NCBI GenBank assembly: GCA_021234155.1
Contig: JAJEKV010000094.1
Span: 2,740,782-2,804,781, forward strand
DNA from: Isoetes taiwanensis
Lineage: Eukaryota > Streptophyta > Lycopodiopsida > Isoetales > Isoetaceae
Direction of reading: 5' to 3'
Length of the DNA: 64,000 nucleotides
The notes under the pieces are model-generated. The model searched no databases and was not told where the DNA came from. It worked only from the letters and a program-made list of their open reading frames with translations. The translations under genes were made by a program, and so were the position numbers. This document shows positions 23,838 through 34,779 of the stretch, one piece after another. The number at the start of each line of letters is the position of its first letter. The first letter of the stretch is position 1.

Positions 23838-24655
23838 AAGATAAGGCTGGCACCAGCAATCGCCTCCAATGGGCCCGAATAGCGGATGCCTTGTGAAAAA
23901 ACTACTCGAAAATTGGCTGAGGCATTTTGCATGATTGTGATGGCTTCAGCATTGCATGTGAACCCAACCTAATCAATCTTATCTTCCCTTAACATAGACT
24001 AGTACAGGTGTGCCCGACAATGCTAGGCATTTGTAGACGTGTAATATCTAGATGTGTGGAGGTGATATTTGTGCATATGTTGTCTCTACTGGCATGTGTG
24101 TGAAAGAGTTCATGTTATATTCCATTATCTAGAAGACTATTCATAGTGTGGTTCAAACCATCAGCATGCAGACAACCTGTGAGAATAATTTCTAAGTGGT
24201 ATGAACCACTATATTCTTAGCCTAAGGGGTAAAAGCCTATATTCGTAGATTAAGGGGCAAAGGTCATAAGAGATAATTATGTAGTTGCCCTTTAAGGTTA
24301 AAACCTGGTTCAGTAATATTGCAGCACCTTAACCACTTGTATATAGAAGGAAAAAAAAAATTCTCGGTGACATATGCATATAGATCCGAGCATTCAAAGA
24401 CTATGTAGGGGAGAAAAGAGTTGATTCTGGCTAGTAGCCGATGTGGAATGCTACATGCATTGGCGGATGTTGATATGCAAATGGGCCGATTGTTTGAAGT
24501 AAGATAATGAACATGGATTTCAGCGATCACTTGTGCGTAGTGCATAAGTCATAGCCATTGAATAATTGGATTGAATGCCATAAAATAAGTTGTGATACAC
24601 TACCTTTCTTTGAAATGTTTACACTAAAAAAATTAGATTTCAAGTTGAAATCAAT
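23838..24655. other. Intergenic, probably including a decayed Copia LTR
   Basis: No coding run. Because a primer-binding-site-like sequence follows at 24656, the last few hundred bases may be the remains of a 5' LTR, but no second LTR is visible. Confidence 0.35.
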
Positions 24656-25240
24656 TTCTTCATTGGTATCATAGCAGTATAAAGCATTCCCAATCAACAC
24701 GACTAGTCGATTTGGAGCATCCCTTCTTAACAATATTCAAGAATATAAAAGAGGAACAAGATTTCAGATATGAAAGGAGAAAATTGAAAATGTTCTTGAA
24801 ACAAAAGATATGTGGGACATTGTAAGTCTAGATGGAGAAGAACAAGTGACAATGGTCATATCTTCTTCAGGAGGAGATGCCAATTCCAGTAGCACCAGAA
24901 GTAGTTCAAGTGTGAATGCAGGGACTGATAATACATCTTCAAGTACTAAGTCTGGATAAAACAAAAGTAAAACAAGCTCAGGGCATCATTACTAGTAAAG
25001 TGGGAAACTCTATTCTTCTAAGAATAAGAGGTAAACATCCAAAGATATGTAGAAGTATTTGATTATAACATATGAGAAGAAATCCTCCTTACAAATGGAT
25101 GTTTTAGACATGGAACTCAGAAGACTAAAATTTAAGGAGGATGAAGATCTGACTGAATTCTCTGCTAAACTTGATAGTATCTTGGCAAATTTAGAAGGTG
25201 CTGGAGTATGGATGAATGAACAACAATAAGTACTAGCAAT
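24656..25240 (+). pseudogene. Relic of a Ty1/Copia element: primer-binding site and gag N-terminus
   Basis: tggtatcatagcag at about 24657 resembles a Met-tRNA primer-binding site. It is followed by a broken gag frame with RFQI-stop-KEKIENVLETKD and MWDIV (Trp codon changed to TGA), then from about 25080 LQMDVLDMELRRLKFKEDED with FSAKLDSILANLEGAG, both Copia Gag blocks. Several stops; inactive. A Copia gag C-terminus with protease lies at 43898-44960, but joining the two is not supported. Confidence 0.6.
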
Positions 25241-26994
25241 TTCCAGGCAATGAGCAATTTTAAACAATTGTCCATGTTAATGTAGCCAAAAGTAGAAAAG
25301 AGATTGACAATATGATACATACCTTTTTTTTTTTTTTTTTTTTATGTATATATTCTTTTTTAAAGGATGTGTAACTATCTGCTCAGAAATATATCTACTC
25401 AACTTATCTCCATTCTGACCAGCTCCAATAACTTGACATGCAATGCTAAGTATCTAGCTATTTGTTGGATGTCTAATATTTCCCTATAGTCATAGTCAAA
25501 GGGGTTAAGCACTTGAGCACATTCTTGTCTTATGTGAAAGTATCAAAATTAATCTGGGTCGTTTATGCTTATTTCTTGTACATTAACATATGGGTGATAT
25601 TTCTTTACTCCCTGTTTACCTCTATCCTGCTTAGCTCTGATTATATAACTTGGGGTTGTATCTTTGGTATGCGATTAGAGCCTATAGTGTGATTGACCAT
25701 ATATTTCTTCATAAATATCTGCTCAGAAATATGGCAACTGAACTATAGAGCATATGGGTCATAATATCACATATTATACAGCTCGGAGTCTGAGTGAACT
25801 TATAGCTTTTGTAGTATCATGGGGCCTATAGTATGATAAACCATTTAATTTTTCATAGTTGTCCAGGTGTAACATTTTGAGATTAAATTCACTTGCTCTC
25901 CTGCCATAAATCGTTTTAAGGGAAAAGATTTTTAGGGTTTGGCTCTTAACCTAGATCGCTCACAATGGACGGCATTGTCGCCTTAGGCTATTTGCATCCG
26001 GTTAGCTTGGGCAAATGGTGAAACTTTCCGGAAATGATGTCTTTAGTCTTCAGATAGACTGTATAAGAGGTTTTGATTCAGAGCAGAGTATTTCCTTTTG
26101 GTCAACATTAAGGGCTTGCTGCCGTATGGAAGCTGGTTGTTAACTTTGTGGATTGGTTCTGAGACTTGATACAAGCATCAAACACTCGGAGGAAAAGGAC
26201 TTCTACCCAAAATGTGCAATGCAGAACTATATGGATATTCTGGAATCCGTCGACATTGCTGTGGATGTAACCCTTGCTGCATTAGGCTTTGTTCCAATTA
26301 TTCCACGACCTGGAAAGATCAAGCATAATCAGGTTCATAAATGTTCTTATCTTTGTCCATATTTTGTCCTTCTGTCTATCTCCATATGTGAGTTCATCTA
26401 CTATCTTTTATTGCACCGTTGGATCCAACTCCCTTTAACAATTTAGTTAGCTTTTCCTAACTGATCTGTTTGTTCATTATTTACTAGCTTCCTACTTTTA
26501 ACACTGTTAGGATAGATGATATTATATTTTGGATCCACCTTTATTATGGAATTTTTCTGCTGTCATTTCTAATAATGATCTTTCTACACATATTCTGCAG
26601 AAGATAGATAGCTGGGCAGATGTTCTAATTTCACACATCTGCCCTACATAATTATGAGAAACTATGTAAATGTATTGTCCACTTGTTGATCTTATGTTCA
26701 CTCTTTGTCTACCTGTCATAACTTGTTGATCTTAGGCTCATTCCTTGATCTTATGTTCACTTGTTGATCTTATTGTCATCTTTTGCTTATTACATTTGCT
26801 TCTTGTTTTAGATGCTTCTTATAAATTAATCCGTAGGGCCATCTTCATTTAACCATTTATCATTTAACCATTTATCATTTATATTTTAATGTTATCCTTT
26901 ATCGGATTGTTAAGGTCGTTATATCCAGTAGAAGTAGTGCAACTGTGATTGTTCCACGCCAAACATGCTTTTGTGATCATATTGCCTTCTGCTG
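25241..26994. other. Intergenic or intronic, with one exon-like stretch at 26150-26331
   Basis: Mostly A/T-rich. On the plus strand a frame around 26150-26331 reads ...NYMDILESVDIAVDVTLAAL, then GFVPIIPRPGKIKHNQ, and meets a possible donor (cag/gttcat). It looks exon-like but no family is recognised and no partner exon is proven. A run of T lies at 25327-25343. Confidence 0.35.
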
Positions 26995-27525
26995 GAGAAT
27001 GCTTTCCATGTTCTGCATGGTATTTCTGTCATTTTCTCTGCTGCAAGTCAGTCACCGTCAAGATTACCTCTTGTACATTTTTTCTTAGCTCCTCTCCTAA
27101 CTTTGCGTTGCTAAAGTTGTGTGCTTATTCAAGTGATGTTTCCTGCATTATTAGCTTAGTATTAAGATGCTATCTCTCTGTTTTTCCCTATTCTTGTAGC
27201 TATGTGAAACATCGTGATCCTGCTGCTGCCCATGGACAGAAGTCCATGATTTCAGCAGAATGCTTTCCATGTTCTAAAACGTATCTGCATGATATTTCTG
27301 TCATTTTCTCTGCTGCAAGTCAGTCACCGTCAAGATTACCTCTTGTACATTTGTTCTTAGCTCCTCTCCTAACTTTGCGTTGCTAAAGTTGTGTGCTTAA
27401 TCAAGTGATGTTTCCTGCATTATTAGCATAGTATTAAGATGCTATCTCTCTGTTTTTCCCTATTCTTATAGCTATGTGAAACATCTTGATCCTGCTGCTG
27501 CTCATGGACAGAAGTCCGTGATTTA
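26995..27525. repeat. Tandem duplication, 261-bp period
   Basis: Two highly similar copies: gctttccatgttctgcatgg at 27001 and gctttccatgttctaaaacg at 27262, each continuing through ctgctgcaagtcagtcaccg to catggacagaagtcc. Each ends with a possible acceptor (ttcttgtag or ttcttatag) followed by CTATGTGAAACATC. Confidence 0.85.
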
Positions 27526-28581
27526 AATTGTGACTGTAAGATAACTTAAGGCAGTGGTGTGTTTTAACTTGATATATGCCCACGCATTATTTGTTGCCCT
27601 ATAATGGGATAGACCTATTAACGTAATTTCATTTTTTGCATTGCTTAAATATGTTGAAGGGCGTTAAGCCGGATGGGTTCTTTGCTTACCTGTTTGTCCT
27701 TTTGAGATTACCCTTCTTAGGCTAATTCTTGAATGGTTGACATGCAGGTAACCGAACTTATCCCTGCATATGGTGATGTTATGGTTTGAAACTGAGCGAA
27801 ATTATTGCTCAAGCTGCGAGAGAATCGTAAAACTTTATTTTTATGCTGGTCAGGTTTTATGGACATAATGTCTATGTGGATTATCTTTACTATTTTGGGC
27901 AAGTTTACTGGTTTTTCTACTTCTACTTGACTATTTGAAAATATTAAATGTATTTTGTTATGTTCTATCTGGAAATAGTGATCCAAATCTGTCCATACAA
28001 TAGCTTTTGCTGCTAGTTGTAATATCTCTGAAAACCTTGATGGTTTATGCTGCAATAGTTCTTATGATTCTTGCTGTATTAAATCATTTTAAATCATTGC
28101 CGTATGTTGTTAGTCAAATAACAAAATGTGTTTATTTATCTTGGAATCTGGTGTAATTTTATAGCTCCGTTCAAGGCCTATGATATGACAAACACCTAGT
28201 CATATCTAGGACTGCAAGTTAAAGGCTATTAGATCCATACGGGCTAATAGGCTTAAGTCTGGTTGTCTTTAGGCAAACAGACAAAAATTTTTTTTTTTTT
28301 TTTTTTTTTTTTTGTAGAAACGGCAGTGATATTATATTACATGTAAATACATAGTAATACAAAAGGACAGGGGAAAACCCTGTTATAAAGGCCAAATTGA
28401 AAAATGGCCTTGACACTCCCAAGGAGGATAATTACCTAAATTCAAACACTGATTAAAGGTTTTTAGGAATAACAGAATCAAAATTATAAAAGCATTAAGT
28501 TTCAATTGTTCTGATAACTCCTGCTAGTGTGCTGAAACTTCAGTCTTCTGTGACTCCGTCCAAGGATATGATTGCCGAAGC
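27526..28581. other. Intergenic, includes a poly(T) run
   Basis: No supported gene. A run of about 27 T at 28287-28313 may be the tail of an old minus-strand retroposon, without a recognisable body. Confidence 0.35.
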
Positions 28582-28819
28582 ATGAATAGTATATTTGAAC
28601 AGCAGGTAGTCAAGCTCCACTGCTCCATAAGCAGAGGAATCCAGAATGTGGAGGATCCACGATTCCCGGGCCCCTATACAGATTTGAAGCTTCTCCTCGA
28701 AATAAGGCTTGATTTCCTGTTTAAAGAGCCAGATATCTTCATCTTTCAGTATCCGCTGAAAGGTTCAGATCATGATCGTTTCTGTTTTGACCCATTGCAG
28801 AGCTGCCAACACCTCCTCG
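28582..28819. other. Coding-like stretch of uncertain strand, cut by element E1
   Basis: More G/C-rich than its surroundings and open for about 80 codons on the plus strand (DLKLLLEIRLDFLFKEPDIF). The minus strand is also open except for one stop (FQRILKDEDIWLFKQEIKPY). It ends where the E1 LTR begins. It could be an exon or a fragment of another repeat; no family recognised. Confidence 0.3.
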
Positions 28820-30393
28820 ACAGACGTTCCAAAGACAAGATATCGCTCCCGGGGCGTACATTGTATCGCCATCGTCGCGGCGTACACGCCACCCCGATTG
28901 ACGTGTAAGGCCACCGGATAGCCGGTAAGTAGCCCTAGGGGGCAACTTGCTAGGAGTGTTCATATATTATTAATGTGCACATGTGCACATTAATGAGGGC
29001 ACACCTTTCCATGTTGGCATATTTTGCCACCTAGCCATTTAAGGCAAGTGGGCCCTTTCCAATTATCCCACATGCCAAATTGGATAATTGGAAACCCTAG
29101 CCTAAACCCCATGTCTATTTAGGGTAGGAAAACCCTAGCTTGCTAGTTTTTCGTCCTTAGGGTTTTAGAGCTCAGTTTTGGCTGCCCCAGGAGCCAAAAC
29201 CGCCTCCCAGACGCCGCCCAAGCGAATTGCACCATCAGTTTCCCTGAATTCGCTCAGCTCCGCAGGATGGTTGAACTCAGGTCAGGAGGAGCCACTCAAG
29301 GATCAGGTATTTGGTCAATTTAATAGCTTAAACCGTCTTCTAATCATAGAATCAGTAGGTTTAGACTATTAAATTGCCCATATAACTATCTAGATCTTAG
29401 ATCTCGGACACTAACTAAAGAACCTAACTCTATGATTAGATCTAGTTCTTTAGTTCTTCTGTGATGTATTTGGATGATGTATCTCTGTGAACTCCTTGTA
29501 TTGGGAAGGGGGGTAGAGGCCCTAAAGCTTGTAGTTGATGCTCCTAGAGTAGCCTCTCTAGCACACTGTAGATTCGGCCTGTGTACAAGAGCCACACCTG
29601 GTTGTGGGTGAAGGGGCCAGACTGGCTAAGAAGGAGGCTCATGTCCTGACTCTTGAACGATCCCCCTGGTGTGTAAAGCCTACCGGGGATCATTGTGACT
29701 AGGTCTAATGGCTTACCACTGAGTGCGGGTAAGGCATGGGCTCGACACCCGTGAAGTGGTGTACACTTTCCAGTGGGTTCAGTCGAATACGGGCAGTGGC
29801 CCTCTAGTCACCTTGAGTTAGCATGTAGATCTCTGGAGGGAGTGATCCCCACCGCCCCATCGGCGGGAGGATGAGACCCAGAATAGCCCCTTTGGCTATG
29901 CATCCCAGGCTGGGCTACGGCCAGGTCCCAACACTTTTTCAGCCTACCGCAAAGTGTGCACGGGAGGGGCGGATGGAGTGGACAACCCTATGCCATGTTC
30001 TTATGCCAGCCCAAATCCATTGCCATGAATTCTGGCTCGCAACGAACTCACGGGAGACCCAAGCCGTCACCATCCTTTGAGTCCCGAGCCTTGGGTAGGA
30101 TCCCCTATGTGATGTCTTTGATCTTTGTCTATGCAGATATGAGGAGGACCATCCTTCAGCGATGGTCACAGGATGTTGATGTATGTGCTAACGACATGTA
30201 TGTTTACGCCCGCAGCCTAGGTAGGCCCCCGAGGGAGACGGGGTAGAATGACACCTTCACTCTTCCCACGGAGACTCGTTCACGGGTGCGGTGATATGTG
30301 GAGGGCCCTCAGACGCGATGGGGCTGGTGTGGGGAAGAACTCCTGTTTGTATACGGTGAGTGCACCGTGATATCTGAGTAGGGGACGTCCACA
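28820..30393 (+). repeat. 5' LTR of E1
   Basis: Aligns along its length with 40449-42012, for example gtgcacatgtgcacattaat and ccaattatcccacatgccaa. Ends GACGTCCACA. Confidence 0.9.
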
Positions 30394-30394
30394 G

Positions 30395-30408
30395 TGGTAT
30401 CGAGCAAT
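30395..30408 (+). promoter_or_regulatory. Primer-binding site of E1 (decayed)
   Basis: TGGTATCGAGCAATG follows the 5' LTR; E2 has the intact form TGGTATCAGAGCGATG at the same place. Confidence 0.75.
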
Positions 30409-30596
30409 GTTCTTGGAGACCAAGAGCAAAGCAGCGACCATGTTCCCAAAGAGTACTAACTTGATAGGATCCTCAAGCCCGAAAAAGTGGGAAAAGTTTT
30501 TCTCACCTTTGTAGTTATGCTAAGCTAGTAACAATTAAGTGAATTGGAATTTAACAAGATTAAAAAAGAACGAGCCAAAATTTTCCAAGTGAGGTG

Positions 30597-30849
30597 GTCT
30601 CACGGCTACCGGGTCATAAAACTAACTTTTTGTTTTGAAGCCGGTAGGCAAGCTATGAGACATCGAGCCAAGAACACCAAAACATGATGAATTTGAGATA
30701 AATAATGTGGTAAGGCTAATTCTAAGGTAGGAATTAGTTAGAATAGCATGTTTTAATTACCTAAAAACCCTAGAAATGTATGAGATCTCACATTTCCGCT
30801 ACCGGTAAAACTAAACATTAGTATTGGAACGAGGCTAAGCCGTGGAGAC
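30597..30849 (+). repeat. Pair of hairpins upstream of the E1 H3-like gene
   Basis: Two related inverted repeats of about 65 nt, 187 bp apart (30597-30661 and 30784-30849). The arms are of the type GTCTCA..GCT..ACCGG and CCGGT..AGC..TGAGAC, with aaaactaa-type A/T-rich loops. The second copy is more decayed. They resemble the pair at 32436-32698 in the same element. Confidence 0.7.
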
Positions 30850-30951
30850 CAATGGGTAGGAAAAGTCTGAAATAAGTATGAGTTTTAGATAAATTGGTGC
30901 CTTAGCGGGGTTAAACAGAGCAACTTGAGTTTTGACCTAAAATGCCCCAAG

Positions 30952-30961
30952 CTATAAATAG
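30952..30961 (+). promoter_or_regulatory. TATA box upstream of the E1 H3-like gene
   Basis: CTATAAATAG followed by a CCCCTCATTT block, 116 bp before the ATG at 31069. A comparable layout precedes the other internal genes of E1 and E2. Confidence 0.6.
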
Positions 30962-31068
30962 ATGTAGAACCCCCTCATTTTTTTTTAGGTCCAAGCCCTA
31001 GAAATCCGCTCTTCCCAACTTAGGCGATCTTTCGGGCGCTTTTTATCCGATTGACGATCCAGTAAAAC

Positions 31069-32288
31069 ATGGCCCGAACCAAACAGATCAAGAAGGAAGC
31101 GTGCCGCCCAGCGAAACCACCTGGCCATCGAGGACGAGATCATTCGGAAGATGCTTCGTGAGAGGCTCGCAAGAGGGGGTCGTTCGCCGGACGAAGAGCA
31201 AGACACCTCCGATTTGATCGATGTCTTCAACGGCCGGCGGAGCAGGGACGAGGCCACATCACCAAACTCCATGGACGACGAAGACGAGGGAGGTATATGA
31301 AGAAATAGAGCCGGAGATCCGGCCCCAGGAACAAGCGGATGAGCAAGTGATGTGTCCGGAGCCACGGAGGTAGCAGACCTTAGAAGATTCATCAGAAGTA
31401 GTCTGGCGTAAGCAGAAGAGAAGGGAGGACAAAAAGAGGAAAAGGAAGGAGGAGGAACAAAAGGCAGCAGAAGAAAAGAAGAAAGCAAAAGGGAAGTTCG
31501 TGGCTGGCATAAGGAGAACAAAGGACTGCCCGCCAAGGAAGAGGCCGAACCCCAACATTATCATCAAGGAGCGGCAACCCGATTTTAACCCCCAAACCCT
31601 TCCGACGACTCTTCGATGGGGACTTCAACCCTAACGCCGCAGGTGGAAGCTCTTCCAAGAACCCGGGGACGAAAGCAAGAAGTACCGAAAGTGCAAGACT
31701 GAAAGCAACCCCAAAGAAGACCAAGTGCGTAAGCCCCCGAAAGTACCCGGCATGGGATAGAAAGAAGCAACCACGACCCGCCCGGGAAGCCTACGTCACC
31801 GACAGGGTGAAGATTTATGAGAGAAAGATGAGGGAGCACGAGGCCTACATGAAGAAATGGGAGGCCTATAACAAATATTATGAAGAAAACAGAGTTAAGT
31901 TCATCGAGGGAGGGCGACCAACGAAGCAGCAAACCTTAAGGCCGCCACCACCGAAGCCCAAGGTTCCCAAGCCGCCACCCAGGAAGAAAGCTGATAGGAA
32001 AGAGGTGGAGAGAAGAGCGTTAAGGGAGATTAGACACTTCCAGCGCAGCTTCGGTCTCCTAATCCCCCGTGCCCCCTTCGCTCGGTTGGTGCGCGTGAAG
32101 TTATGTGCCTATAGAACGACTTTAGAGTCACGCATTTAGGCGGCGGCCGGGCAATGCAAGAGGCGGCTGAGGCAAAGATAGTGCAACACTTTGAAGATTC
32201 AACAGCCTGCACTATCCACGCCAAGCGGGTAACCTTGATGCGACAAGACATGAGTCTTGCGACCCGCATTAAGGGAGAACGCCCTTAG
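31069..32288 (+). pseudogene. Histone H3-like protein of E1, frameshifted
   Basis: Starts MARTKQ, the first residues of the histone H3 tail, then shifts frame within the next few codons. The middle is a charged linker (KKRKRKEEEQKAAEEKKKAK). The histone fold is recognisable near the end: RRALREIRHFQ and LLIPRAPFARLVR (31990-32094), then after frameshifts [23 protein letters not shown] and a terminal IKGERP with stop at 32288. The order and the large linker match the intact protein of E2 at 57256-58365, so both descend from one captured H3. Several frameshifts and stops make it non-functional. Confidence 0.85.
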
Positions 32289-32435
32289 AAACTTTTGTTG
32301 TAAATAATTAAAAATTTTGTAATATAGAGCAATTTTGTCTACCTTGATGACATAAACTTGAGTAATTAGAGCAAATTAATAAGTTTTAGCTTTTATTTCA
32401 GTGAAATAGGACATTTGGGAGCCGAGAGACATGAT

Positions 32436-32698
32436 GTCTCACGGCTGGCGCTACCGTCATAAAACAAAAGTTAGGATTGAAGCGAGGCAAAAGCCGTGAG
32501 ACCTCGCCCAAACTTGACCAAAACAGCTCCAAATTGACCAAATAAGGGGTCGATTCTGCCTAATTTGATGAGCCCATCACCCTTACACCATTAGTTTACC
32601 CAAATTGGACACCTTTAATCGAAATGGGACTGATGTCTCACAGCTCGCGCCTCGTCGCAAAACAAAAAGTTAGGATTGAAGAGGGCAAGTCGTGAGAC
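32436..32698 (+). repeat. Pair of hairpins between the E1 H3-like gene and ORF2
   Basis: 32436-32502 has perfect 11-bp arms GTCTCACGGCT and AGCCGTGAGAC; 32635-32698 is a related copy with weaker pairing (GTCTCACAGCT and AAGTCGTGAGAC). Both loops contain aaaacaaaa and gttaggattgaag. Start-to-start distance is 199 bp. Related to the pair at 30597-30849. Confidence 0.8.
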
Positions 32699-32890
32699 CT
32701 CTTACCACCAATTCTTCACGGGGACTTGTCAAAGTCACCTTCAACCTACTGCATAGCATCTTTTAGGTAACATAGCCTGGTTCAAGCATCTCCTATAGTC
32801 CTCAAACTCCCATTTTGACCTCAGATAGGCTAGAATTACCCAACCCTAGGAAATTTTCAAGTCATCCAAAAATTAGGGTTTTCCCCTTTT

Positions 32891-32900
32891 CTATAAATAG
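32891..32900 (+). promoter_or_regulatory. TATA box upstream of E1 ORF2
   Basis: CTATAAATAGACCCCTCAC, about 122 bp before the ATG at 33014; E2 has the equivalent site 118 bp before its ORF2. Confidence 0.6.
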
Positions 32901-33013
32901 ACCCCTCACTTCTCAGATAGCACCCTACAAATCTGCTCCTGCCCTTCTAGCCGATTTCCCAACTCCCTGAGGCGCTCTTGCAACCGTTTGTTACCCTCTT
33001 CTGCAATTAATCA

Positions 33014-34530
33014 ATGGCAACTTCTGATTTCCAGAGATGGTACAGCGCCAGCGCTCATGCTGCTGAGGCCGACGTCGACCAAATCTTCGGATCTTGAGGG
33101 AAGGAGGTAGGCGTCCAAGCAACCTTGCACGCGACCCGACTTATAGTAGAGTCCTGGACCGAAGTTTCAAGCTAGGGTAGAACCAGCCGCTAGTGCAACT
33201 CCCCTTGTGTAGGATATTTTGTTCCTAGAGGCGGTCCCTGCAGGCGGCATTAGGCGATGTCCCAGAACATCGCCAAATACCTCACAAACAAAGCACACCG
33301 AACACACGAGCCAATGGTCCTAAGCGTCCAGCGGGGACCAAGTACTTCTCTTTCAACACTGCCCTGGCAATCTTTCTCACCCACCGTGCCGAGAACATAG
33401 TGGGGGAAACCTCTATTCCCCCCATGGACGTGGATCCATTAGCCATAGCAGCAGAACAACGGCTCCTCACACAATATGAACAGGAGCAGGAAGGGAAGGA
33501 AGAAGACTCGGATGAACAGGAATCTGAGGAGGAGGAAGACGATGTCGAGCTCGACCTAGCGGAGGAGCGGCGACAAGCGGAGCAGGAGTGGCAGGACTTC
33601 GAAAGAAGCCGGCAGACTCTCAGAGTCGCGCCACCCCTCGGGTTAGGCATCACAAGCCTAGCCCCCATTATAATCGAAGGTGAGGAGTTTACGCCTAAAG
33701 CGACATTCAAAACCTCCCGAGTGCGCGGGGAAAGGGAGTAGGCGACCAAGAGTTGCTGCACCAACTCCGAAGAACAGACTTGGACGACTTCATCGTCCGA
33801 GGAGAGTCCGACTTCCCCCTCCAAGTAAGGGAAGCCGACACTTACACGGGAGAGTTTACCTCCGACATCCAAGCCTACAGCAACATCAGGCAGATCATGG
33901 AGGCAGACAAGGCTGAAAACAAGCTACCGACGGAGGAAGAGTTCCTTGCTCTCCGAGGAACGAGATGGGGATCCGCTTATGCGACCTCAAACATCCTAAC
34001 GGCAAGCTTCGTCCGCGGCACCTCCCCGGGATAGGGACAGCGAATTCGACCTCGGGAGGGCTTCAAAGAACAAAATGAGACTACGAGGGGAGCTCACCAC
34101 GGTGGAGGTTGATGATTTTGGAAGCAGACACCGAAATTTGGATACCGAAAGTGGTCGAGGACCCATCTCGAACGACAGTCATTACGCTATTACCCGCCAT
34201 TGCCGATGGATGGAAGAATAGCGGTTATCCACCGCAAATTCACCCCCGTGCAGGCGAGGAAGGAGTATCGTTGCTGATTGCACTCTCGAGGATTCGGCAG
34301 GCATGCACGGCTCCCCTTAACACCGAAAGTATGCAATCACGGTGAAAAGAGCGGTAGCACTCGGCGTCTTCGACCGCCATACCTTACGGTGGCGAGCAAG
34401 ACTATCGATGTGGCCCGACTTATACCTCCCACCGCTGAGAATAGAAGATTTAGCAAGAGCATTACGGGGTGGATCTCCAGCCAATGTCCTTAGGAACTTG
34501 GGCCATTCGATTAGGGGAGCGGCCAAGTGA
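33014..34530 (+). pseudogene. E1 ORF2, unknown protein, frameshifted
   Basis: Homologous to the intact E2 ORF2 (59104-60618). Shared blocks in order are the start MATSDFQRWYSA (E2: MAPSNFVRWYDA), PPLGLGITSLAPIIIEGEEF (E2: PPLGITALSPVIIDGEEY), SDIQAYSNIRQIMEAD and the C-terminal ARALRGGSPANVLRNLG. It is broken by an early stop (about codon 28) and several frameshifts. No known domain recognised. Confidence 0.75.
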
Positions 34531-34779
34531 AAAGTTCTGGAGGATAATCCATCTTCCAGGCATCTTGAAATGATTAGCATGAGTTGCAAGTTCTTGTATT
34601 AGTGTAATATAAAATATAAATAAAACATTCTCTTGCACTATAAATGTTTTGTTGATATATTTTGTGTCCCCTCAACCATGCCAACAAACATAAATAAAGC
34701 AAGAAAGCAAGGAAAACTAACCATGTAGATATGAACCACTTGTGTATGCGGCTAGAGGCCTCGAAAGCTAGAGAGAACT

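Noticed and set aside
30985-31536. 183-residue minus-strand ORF (and others at 31259-31932)
   Set aside because: Antisense shadow of the Lys/Glu/Arg-rich E1 H3-like gene; Leu/Ser/Phe-rich translation is what such shadows give.
33282-33872. 196-residue minus-strand ORF
   Set aside because: Antisense to E1 ORF2, whose acidic Glu/Asp codons give Ser/Leu-rich antisense frames.
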